A stretch of 64,000 bases of DNA. Source: Spinacia oleracea (taxonomy: Eukaryota; Streptophyta; Magnoliopsida; Caryophyllales; Amaranthaceae). This document shows positions 54,485 to 64,000 of the stretch, piece by piece. Each line of letters starts with the position of its first letter. Within the stretch, counting starts at the first letter, position 1. The stretch spans positions 22,807,449 through 22,871,448 of the forward strand of contig NC_079491.1 of NCBI RefSeq assembly GCF_020520425.1, given 5' to 3'. Under the pieces are notes generated by a model. That model saw only the letters and a list, made by a program, of their open reading frames with translations, was not told where the DNA came from and did not search any database. A program made the position numbers and the translations under genes.

Positions 54485-57400
54485 TCAAGCTTGTGTGAAA
54501 TCCATGTTGAGACACGAAGGATTACATGGAAATGGGCAATCAATTTGCTTTGTCTGTTCCCTGTTGAAATACCAGTCACCTGCATTCTCTGCAATTGTCT
54601 TTTCAACGTGACAGACATAAAAATACCAACATTACTCCATTTTATTTGGAAACAAACACCCATTTTAAGCTGTAAACTACGCAGTTCGTAAAAATATGTA
54701 GATGAATGAATTTTCAGTTACCTTATTGTTGAGTTTCGGAGAATTGGGCCCATGCCATGTTGCCATCCAAGTTTGACAGTGAATGAAGCAAGAATTGATG
54801 AACATTCCTCTTTCTTTCTTCTTCTTAAATTCACCCAGTGCATTTAGCAAAGAGTTCCGGAAACCTGTGCACATTTACAATATAATCCGTAATAACATAA
54901 ACATGGACATATTATCATAATTCACATAAGTATTAAACAAATTCACAAGTTTCTGGCTGTAACAAATGCTTCCCCCAGTTCCAAATTAGCATGAATTTAG
55001 GTGGGGATTCTCCTTTTCTTAGTATGACATACACCCTGCATTCCCAAGTAACAGTCACTTTCTCTTTTTAAGAACCAACTTTGACCGTTGGTTTATTCAT
55101 GAAAATCAGAAATAAAAAATATGCTCTGTACTAAATACTGATTTATACATAACAGGTGATAAAAGTGATAAATCAATATCTATATGACAGTTTATCTCTG
55201 AAAGCAGTATACAAAGAAAAATATTGTCAATCCACTACCAACATAGTGGAATTAAAAGGGGCAGAAGAAATCAGGGTGAAAGGGAAAAAGGTAAGTTTTT
55301 TATGTTAGGTTTAAATTAGTAGATAATTTTTGGAAAAACGGAAGGAATTAGCAGCAAAGGTTTCTGAGAAGAAATTTTAATTCACTTGATACAAAAACTG
55401 AAAACCTTCAAGATCATTATAATTGCCTGATTGGTAAAATAAACCACATAACAGAAATGCTTTCTCTACCCTCTGTTTCCTTTCCAATCAACCCATCTTT
55501 GAAATCCAGCATCCTGCTAGGTTTTATTGCTTGAAGTTCTTCACATGAAAAGATGTGGAGCTCTTGAAATGCTTGCTGCAGCAAGCATGATGGTACGGCG
55601 GAATAACAACAAAGGAACTGCTGGTTCAAGTAAGATTTTGAGGTAATAATACGAAGGAAATCTTAGAACTTTAGAAGTAAGCTCTTATCAAGTATCTAAC
55701 AGAAGACTGGGCTCTTGAGAGAAAAGAAAACTATGGAACTCCTAGGAATAGAACCATCATCCAGCTATTAATTAAGATTTAAGAGTTTCATAGGCCAGCA
55801 ACTTTCAATAGAAATTGTCACTACCTTGTAATATGTCCATTTGATGTGAACTACAATTCTGAATATTAAGTCTGCATCTTCGCCATTCATCAGGGAGGTC
55901 TGATGCAGCTGGTACCAAGACATGCTGTATCTGAAAATAGTCTAACAAGTCATCATCAACCACAACGGAATAATTATATGCATGTGATAATTTTTGAATG
56001 AGAAAGTTACCTGCCAAAAATCATATGCTGGATTTACAAGAAATAATGGAGTTTTTATGCTTTCAACGATTTGTTGAGGGAAGAAACACTGAAATGTCAA
56101 ACAATAATAAGCAGTTGTTGAAACATGATGGTACTGTATGTAGTAGTCAAGTCAGAAAAGTTCCTCGAATCAGTTAAAATAACTGTTAAAGGTGAAGGAA
56201 GATTACCAAGGACGGGCTCATTTTGGCAACACAATCTCTAGGCAAAGATTTGGCTGCACCCTGATAATTGATAAACAACACTAAGATCCATCAATAATCA
56301 GTCTTTTGGACTTTTAACATAATATATACTTGGTAACTTTGCAGATTAAGAACATATATTTTCATATTGAATTATGCTCCAAAAATATTAGAAGAAATGA
56401 TACAGTAAATTTTCTCAACAACTTTACAAAATTACAAATATACTTTTCTCATATGCACATATAATTAAAGACAGAAAAGTCCTACATGAAGATTAACCAC
56501 ATTCTTATAAAACAATTGCATAGTGTGCCTTCCATTGACATCCTTCCTGAAATAGCAGCAGCAGCAACAGATCAAACAAGAAGATCAAAATCTGTGTATT
56601 AAAAAAAATAAAAAGAAATTTGCATGAATCTTATAAGACCAGGTTTCCAAACAAAAAGCCTTGAAGGTTCGTCACAGATTCCTTGTTACTTTCAATATAC
56701 AGTATAACACTAGACCATATAATCTGATGAGCACCCTCAATTTTCAGAGCGAATGAACCTTTTCACCTGGCATGGTCTGAAATTAAATTGATGAAGGCCG
56801 TGACAACCACCCACCATACTCTAACGGCCTGTTTGGAAGGCGGCTACAAATGGTGATGACGGTAATGGTTTATAACTCCATACAGTTTTGCAAATAACGT
56901 CGCATGCCAATATCGTTGGTCTTACACAACCCCAGACATCTCTTATTCTTCGTTAATTTCCATTACATAACCACTTTAGAGGTGGTACAAAAAATTTATG
57001 AACAAATGCACATGTTTTTCAAACAAACATCCCCATGGATAATGATATGTGATTTACTAAGGACTTTGCAAAAGAGTTAACGACCATTACCTTCATTTAC
57101 TACCGCCTAACAAACGGCCCATTAGTGCTTCTCACAAACAACGGTTGAAACTGATGTAATCTTGCTCAACGCACAACCGGATCGGACCTTGGATGAAACT
57201 AAGTCATACCCAAGCCGAATAAAGTTTAGTCTCGCTCATTTCTGTTCTTTCATATTTTTTCTTGTAATTTTAGTTTTTTGTTTCCTATAATTTCATGCTA
57301 TCCTCAAACTATTTTAGATTTTAGAAGGAAAAAACTACAGCAATTTGCTGGACATTTCATGTAATTTAGCTAAACCACTAACAACTAGCATCCAAGCACA

Positions 57401-60400
57401 CCAAGTACCAACACTAACTCTACTTGAAACGCTCACGTTTACACTTACCGAAAACTTGATGAGCAGGCCCAAAACTACCCAAATACACAGGGAAAATCTT
57501 GAATAAACAAAGACGCAGACACAAAGTGACAATAACCCCGTACTGAAGCATAACAAAACTTAAAATAAACTAGAAAGAGAACAAAAAACAAAAGAATTTT
57601 CAAGAGGACAAAACACAACTTCCTTTTATTTGATAAACTTGCAATGTTCCTTCTTTCACTTCCCACCCCGAAATAGAAAGAGAGAGAAAAAAAACACAAA
57701 TACAAGCACCCTACTATATGTGACTTGCAAGTTGCAACCGTGCAGCACCAACAGAAGTGGAGAGGACCCTATACTCAAATATTTCCAATAATGATAGCCC
57801 TTACGTCTTCATCAACTAGCAGCTTAAAAATCAACCTACAATCTTTATTAATACTCAAACCCTAGATATTCAACATTCTTTAAACATCTTTAATGCGTGT
57901 GACATTGCAACACTAAGAACCTCGGTTAATCAAACTTCTAAAGAATTTTGCAAGGCCTTCGGAAAGAATAGAGGTTGCTTTTGTTGAAAGACAAATATAA
58001 ACATTGACCTCCATATAGGAAGATATCAAGGATTCAATGATCAGCAGTACGGGAAGAATATAAACATAAGAGAAACTCAAAACACAGTATAATGATGTCC
58101 AGCATAACAAGAGGAAAAAACATGCTCCGAACCCATCTCGCCCACACCACAAAATGTTTCATGGGTATTTTTTTACTTGAGACGCTTAAGAGATGTTTTC
58201 TCAAAATCGAGGTAGTGAAAAAATCATACTCATCCAGGAAAAAACTTGCATCAGCAAGACACTTCACAGTAGCAGTCTTCGGCAACTTAGCACGAAAGTC
58301 GTCACAGTGTATCATAGTGGCGAGCCCACCGGCGGAGCATCCTGAAAGAAGAGCCTTTGAGATTATCAGATGAAACAGTAAGAAACTATTGTTTCTCAAT
58401 TTTGATTTTGAAGCTCTCTGGTCTCTGAGAATATGGCTTTGTACTTTGTAGCGCTCAAAACTGACTGGGAGGATAAGTAATCGGTGAGCAAACTCACTAA
58501 GGGCTTCTCTGAGTAAAAGAACTGTGGTCATTGCATTTAACTATTTAAGGAATATCAAGGGACCCAGTGAGAGGTTGGACAATAAAGGATGGTTGGAAGG
58601 TCCTCTCCACCCTTTTCTTTTCTTTTGTCATTTGGTAGTTCCCCCAAAAGTTAAAAAAAATGAATAAATAGAAAAATGAGGCAAGTGTTTTGGTCCCATT
58701 TGATACCAAGAAAATTTACTGAATAATTAAGAAATGAATTCCATAGCTTTACACTCAATTACTCAACCATTTGGCAAGAAACAAAATAGACGTGAAAGTG
58801 TGTAGCCCGAAGATCTCATATTTCACATATTACAAGAAATCTAGAGTACCTGTCCAGCATTTGACATTCCCTTAGCTAGAAGTTCATCCATTACTGCTTT
58901 CCATATGAGCTGACCTCTGAAGAAAAGATATGTTCCATTCTAAAGAGTTTCCATTAAAAAGTAAGTGATAAATAATAACATAATCATTTTGTAATTGAAC
59001 AATACAATCAATCATCAAACAGTTTAACCAGATCATTTTGACTTACATGAAACTCATTTTCCGAGTGCCCCGCAAAAGATGAACCATCACAATAACGTAT
59101 TTTGACTTTGTTCCAGTTGAAGAAATCTAGAAATCCCCCAAAACAGTTACTTCAGGGTGAAAACGATAACATTGAACTACACATGGAAATACTTAGATAT
59201 GACAATAAGGTTACTCACTAGGATGACCCACAAAAAACTGAAAAAGTGTGACAGACAAATGAAAATGAAATATAAAGACAGAAAATTGACAGTGCAGCCA
59301 ATTAAAATAGCAGGCAATTATTTCACAATTCACAAAATGATGGATTTTCACCTATAGATTTTTAATTAGGGGTCACCTGGAATGAGAGTAAAAGAGGGGG
59401 AATGATTGAAGGAGTAATAATTCTGGCACTTTTAATGTTTGGATTGAGGGAGAAATTCATGGAGATTCTTCCCCTTATTTAGGGGGTAAATAATTCCCCT
59501 AGCCCCCCTAGGGTGATAATTTCTAGGATAATACTTCCTCCTCCTCTCTCTCATCTCAGTCGTTTTCTCTCTTCACCATTATCTAACTTTTCCACAACAA
59601 CCACCTCCACCAGTTTTTCGCTGCCGCCATTGCCATCATCTACTGCCGCGGCGCGTCATAATTGCCAGCTTGTCGCCGTTGTCATCAACACCCTGCCACT
59701 GCCGTCATCAACACCCGTTGACGACGCCATTTTAACATCCATCATCACCACCAATTTGTAATTGTCGCTGCCATCAATTCATGATCATCAAGGGCACTCG
59801 TTTAGGCCCTCAATTCACTAAATTATAAATTGGATTTGTCAATCACAACCTCCATCACCACCTACAACCCTCCGTTGTTTTTTCATTCAAATTGAGTTTT
59901 GTAGATGTACACAATTTTGTGAGGAAATTAGGAAAACAATTTCTACCATTGAGATTAGACTCGAAACTCGTGCTTATTAATGTCACTAGCATCCGAAAAC
60001 ACTAATTTTGTGGTGGTCGCCGCCGGTTTCACCGCCATGCATGGTGGTGCTTATTTGTAACATCCGTTGTTGAAGATAGAGGTTGAGGCAGTGAGCTTTT
60101 TAATGTCTTGTTACGGGAGTAATGATTACTTGAGTAATGAGCCAAACCTTAGAAATGAACAATTATCCTCTAAATAATTTACCCAGTACCATCTACTCCC
60201 TCATTTATCCCCCCTTTAAAATGTTGCAACCCCTTAGTTATCAGCATGTAACATCAAAATGGAGCCATGACCATTCATCCAAACCACAACTGGATCAGTT
60301 CAACTTATCTAAACAAAAGTATTCATTGGTAAAGGTAACTAGAAAATGATCTCATAGATTCAAAAGCTAATCAAAGTTAAAGATATATGTTTGTTACACA

Positions 60401-61891
60401 AGCATTATTAGTAGTTGTAACAACTTGCATCAGACAATGTTTTTCCTTTTCAGGGTAGCTATTAAATTCAACTTCTTGGCGAGGAATTATTGGATGAACA
60501 TCACAAAGATACTAGAGTAAGAAAGAGCTAACTGTGACTGGGTGTAGTTCATAGAGATCTAATATCAACTTACAAAGGGAAAGTCTAATTCTTGTAAAAA
60601 GGGAAAGAAACCTAGAAAGAGATTGTGGGGACAGGAAACAAAGATAGGGAAAGTGATTATTGGTTTGATTTGGGAAATGACAATTGTACCCCCGTCATGG
60701 CACCATCACAAAATTCATCTCTGGCCAGCCATTTTCGCAAGGAAGAGATACCATCATCATTGTTGTCAAGTTATCTTTTTTTCTCTCTTCGCCAAGAACG
60801 CCGAATTGGCCTGTGGTGGTCCAATTTGATCAACCAAGACTATTTTTGAAGACTTGGAAGTTGAATTCAAGAACCCAATACGTAAACTGCTGAGGTTTTT
60901 CGCCTCTGATATGTGAAAGTTCAGATCCAATTTTGTTCTCTTTTTCTACTTGTGCAGTGGGTGATTGAGATGGCAGTGACTTCAAAAGTGATTGTGGTTA
61001 ATTCTGACAGGCAACTTTGGTGGACGATGGAGTTGATGCAGCCACTTTTTCCAGGATGTGGTGGTTTCAGTCGTTTGTGCTTGGGATTGTTGGAAGACAG
61101 ACTTCTACTGTAGTAGGGCAAGGTTGGTTTTGGTGGGAAGATAGACTGCTCTTGGTAATGAGATGGTGGGCGTGGTTGGGAGGAGGAGATGGGTAACATA
61201 GGGCAGCAATGGTGGTGAACTTCATGGAAAGGCTAGGGCTGGTGGTGGTAATTGATGGTGGTTTGGTGAATTGGTTTTTTTTTTTGGTGCGAATGAGCCA
61301 CAAGGGCAATATAAATTACAAGTGGGGGCGGGGGAATTCGAACCTGAGACCTATTGTTCACAGGCCCTCAGTCTTAACCACTAGGCCAAGACATCATTGG
61401 TGGTTTGGTTTGGTGAATTGGTGGTAGTGTGCTGTGGTGAGTGACTAATCAGGTTAAGAAACAAAACTCAATTAGAGGTTAATCCAAACCTTGGAGGGTG
61501 AGTAGAGAAATCAAACTAACGTAATTGGGTATGTCCATCTGAAGTGAAAAAAGGACAGAGAAATAACAGCAAACTAAAGTTACAAAAACACTAACAATGA
61601 GAAGGTAGGATATTCCCTTCCCCTTTTTAGGGTTTGGACGACCCCTTACATCATAAAGAGTAGGATATTTCATCCCTTTAATGCATCACAACACTTAAAA
61701 AACAGATAACGGAGATCCAATATACTTTATTAATTAAAAGTTTGAAAGATTCAAAACATGATACCAGGATTCTCTGCTGGGTCATGACTCAAAATTCCAG
61801 AAAATTGAACTTGTTCCATGAAGTTTGAGGAACCTAATGCTGTTGCTTTCCTAAGTGCACATGTTGCTACTGAATCACACCAACCTCCACC
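54485..61891 (-). CDS. pectin acetylesterase, 5' exons missing
   Basis: Ten exons (61891-61765, 59126-59047, 58939-58850, 58354-58230, 56546-56486, 56260-56207, 56088-56011, 55930-55825, 54864-54722, 54598-54485) join in frame into about 325 residues. The enzyme (CE13) removes acetyl groups from pectin in the wall. Visible motifs are [28 protein letters not shown], and the nucleophile motif [19 protein letters not shown]. The catalytic Asp lies in NPAYDFWQ, the His in SCFIHCQTW, and the protein ends [17 protein letters not shown]. The first GGGWC exon starts at an AG acceptor. About 70 N-terminal residues (signal peptide, CLDG..P.Y) should lie upstream, probably beyond the right edge. The intron 59127-61764 holds a SINE and a probable DNA element. 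Confidence 0.93.
59389..60225. mobile_element. suspected non-autonomous DNA transposon in a pectin acetylesterase intron
   Basis: The left end AAAGAGGGGGAATGATTGAA with GGAGTAATAATT and, on minus, the right end AAAGGGGGGATAAATGAGGG with AGTAGATGG look like imperfect inverted repeats. The interior includes a GC-richer, CCACC/GCCGCC-rich piece (59560-59760) without a long frame. No clear target duplication was found. Confidence 0.35.
61276..61406 (-). mobile_element. tRNA-derived SINE, second family
   Basis: On minus the A-box region is CTTGGCCTAGTGGTTAAGAC and the B-box is CAGGTTCGAATTCCC. An A-tail (T-run 61274-61285 on plus) completes it. The 16-bp duplication GGTTTGGTGAATTGGT is at 61260-61275 and 61407-61422. 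It differs in sequence from the SINE at 44966. Confidence 0.85.
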
Positions 61892-61894
61892 CTA

Positions 61895-62060
61895 TAAGAT
61901 AAAAGTTAAAGAAAATAAAAAACAAAAGAAAAGAAAAGAAAATTAGGATAATAGTCAAATCATCAAAGAACACAAATAGGCATGACCACAACCTCTACCA
62001 TAAAAGAGTAAAGGAAAAGAATGAAGCAATAGCCCAATATACAGTCCATCGAGGTTGGAT
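61895..62060. other. intron start of the pectin acetylesterase, no feature
   Basis: A-rich sequence just upstream of the GGGWC exon, with an (AAAAG)n-like run at 61910-61940. Confidence 0.4.
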
Positions 62061-62069
62061 AAAGTACCT

Positions 62070-62640
62070 TAGTTACAAAAGGTGCAAGGCGAACCAAGGC
62101 GCAAAAGTCCCTGGAGCCTAGGCACAAGGCACGCGCCTTTCGTAGGTAAGGCGCACAATTTTTAAAAAAAATTGTAGTATTTTTTTCTGTAAATATCAAA
62201 ATAATATTATTTGTCACAAACGGGTAAAATAGTAATTATAGTAAAATTAAAAGCCTTTTTGAAAAGGAAACAAAAAGCAAAAGGGGACTAATTAAGGGGA
62301 CTAAGAAGGTACAAATAACTTTTTAGTCATTAACTCTATATTTAGATTCTCAAGAAGTGTGCCACACCTGACATAAAACAATTACATTAAAATAAATAAA
62401 AGGCATGGGTTTACATGACATGACGGTTGTCTGACCCAAAGATATACTTAAAAAAAAAAGGGGGAAATTTTGGGGTTTTTTCTCTCTTCCTTTCATTATA
62501 GTAAATGGCTCCCCTAAAAAAAACTATAACTTGTCAGAAATTGGGGACTTATACCTGCGTCTTGAACCTGTGAAAAGGCGCATAAGGAGTTGATCCTTGA
62601 GCCTTCGATAAGGCGCATAAGGCACACCACATTAGAACGT
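62070..62640. repeat. GGCGC-rich bipartite repeat
   Basis: Two patches (62078-62155 and 62548-62632) are packed with AAGGCGCA words (AAGGCGAACCAAGGCGCAAA; AAGGCGCATAAGGAG; GATAAGGCGCATAAGGCACA). They bracket AT-rich filler. This may be one uncharacterised transposable element with its ends enriched in this word. Confidence 0.45.
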
Positions 62641-64000
62641 TTTTTCTGTTACACCGTTCTTTTGTACAAATTGGCCCAAAATAGTTTAGTACTTAGTTAT
62701 GTAGTTTATGAAACATGATATTTTGAATTGAGGATTGTTTGTGCTGCTTTTTTTTTGTTAGATAAGATATGCAATCTAAGTGAAGGTGGACCAAGTCTAA
62801 CGTGAGCTGCTATAGGTTAAGGATCTTGGGAAAATCATGTTCATTGGTTGTTTTCAGCTTGTTTTGTGCTGTCCTTATTTCCTGTTAGTCCAAATTTTGC
62901 TGCATGTGGTTGGCATTTCAGTCCACTTTAATTTACTTCTCTTGCTATGCAGTTTCGTTCAAGTTTGTAATTTTTTTAAATAGTGTTGATTAACAAATTA
63001 ATATTTCCCTCCTGAAAAAAAAAAAACATTCTCTGAATATATTTCTGGTAATGAGTATTGGCGCTCCGAGCAACTTGTGATTATGTTGCAGTCAGCACAA
63101 AATCCGTTAGCTGCCACTTTCTACCAAGAAGACATATTATGTTTTAATCTGTATATAAGATTGGGTAGTCTTTTAACCTTTCTCTTCAACACATTATGTA
63201 ATACTTAGTGTTTTCTTGTTTATATAAATCTAAAGGTGGAAATCCAATTTTATCATACAAAAATTTGTTGTGATTTAATAAGTTCATTAATAGTTCATAC
63301 AGTGATGACCTCAATTAATAAATTTGGCCCTTGACAAATCCAAATTGTAATTTTGATAGAATTTCAAATCTTTCTGGCAGCAGATATAACTTGGCTTGAT
63401 AATGAACTAATGATGACTGGTGGTATGGTCACTACTTGCCACAACTATGGATGTGGCTAGTTGGCAATTCTACCTACCGGAGTTCCTTCCTTGCCACGAC
63501 ACGGGGGTTCCCGTGGAAAAGTTATCAATTTCCGCCAAGACCTCATTTTTCCTGTGCTGAGTACATAGCCACGATTACTTGTGCCACAGGCCCACAGGAG
63601 TCTCTGGGTTGCCCATTGCTAAATAGTGTACCAACTGAAATTTTACACATGTGCCATGCTTAGAGAAACGTGGCACAAGTGACTATTTGTAGTAGTCGAC
63701 CAATTAAGTAATGCTCCATGCCTCCGACCAATCACTTGAAACACAAGATATGAGCCTAATAAACCCATCAAACATGGTCTATTTAATATAGGGTCTTACT
63801 CTCTAACAATATAGGGTCATACTCTCCCATAGGCTACCTTAGAGAGCAGAACCAGATTAATACCACACTGTCCACTAGATTGCCACTCTAGTCCTCAAGG
63901 CCATTTGTGACTGATGATTCTGAACTCTTCTTCACCAAACACACAGCCAAAGGATCAAGATTATAATTATTCTTCCATAAACTCATGATTTATGAACCTC
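62641..64000. other. no supported gene; probably intron or upstream sequence of the pectin acetylesterase
   Basis: No signal-peptide or CLDG-containing exon is recognised. A GC-richer stretch (63410-63660) has a 75-codon plus-strand frame and short inverted words (GTGCCATGCTTAGAGAAACG; TGTGCCAC/GTGGCACA), more like a repeat than a gene. Confidence 0.4.

Noticed and set aside
58034-58531. 165-codon minus-strand frame covering the GCSAGG motif
   Set aside because: Only 58354-58230 is exon; the rest is intron read-through, as shown by splice sites and phase with neighbouring exons.
63436-63663. 75-codon plus-strand frame
   Set aside because: Looks partly protein-like but no family is recognised and it lies in probable intron; it may be repeat-derived.

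Overview
This is a plant nuclear genome window. It has intron-containing genes with GT..AG splice sites, dense nested LTR retrotransposons, Helitrons, Stowaway-type MITEs and tRNA-derived SINEs. Overall base composition is AT-rich. The style of the repeats suggests a Caryophyllales species, perhaps Amaranthaceae/Chenopodioideae such as spinach. That placement is an inference from repeat style, not a match I could run.

Five host genes can be built exon by exon. A type 2 metallothionein lies at 3506-4346 (-, 3 exons, 77 aa). A secreted leucine-rich-repeat protein of the PGIP/DRT100 type lies at 10089-11090 (-, intronless). A DUF271/nucleotide-diphospho-sugar transferase (At4g15970-like) lies at 39188-45928 (+, 3 exons, 367 aa, with a 5.56-kb second intron full of transposons). 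A TRM-like DUF4378 protein lies at 48023-51797 (-, 4 exons, 810 aa). A pectin acetylesterase lies at 54485-61891 (-, 10 exons visible; the N-terminal exons fall outside the window or were not recognised). These genes show no functional linkage to each other.

The left part (1-13.6 kb) holds a young 2.75-kb non-autonomous LTR element packed with satellite-like repeats, 320 bp downstream of the metallothionein stop codon. It also holds a cluster of non-autonomous Helitrons, several Stowaway MITEs and LINE relics.

The centre (13.6-37.6 kb) is one retrotransposon nest on the minus strand. A chromodomain Ty3/gypsy element of Tekay/Del type (LTRs 13628-16611 and 32531-35511) has several in-frame stops and carries an extra 220-aa ORF upstream of gag. 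Its reverse transcriptase is split by an apparently intact Ty1/copia element (19478-28718, 1321-aa polyprotein, target duplication CATCT). Beyond the outer Tekay LTR is a chimera: the 5' LTR, primer-binding site and gag N-terminus of a different gypsy family joined in frame to a Tekay integrase C-terminus plus chromodomain.

The right part (37.6-64 kb) carries three host genes. Their introns and spacers contain a Helitron with a paralogous empty site, a Stowaway MITE with a SINE inserted in it, a second SINE, LINE relics and a GGCGC-rich repeat.

Nothing here looks like a prokaryotic defence system or a CRISPR array. The best candidates for something undescribed are the chimeric gag-chromodomain ORF, the leader ORF of the Tekay element and the satellite-bearing LTR element.
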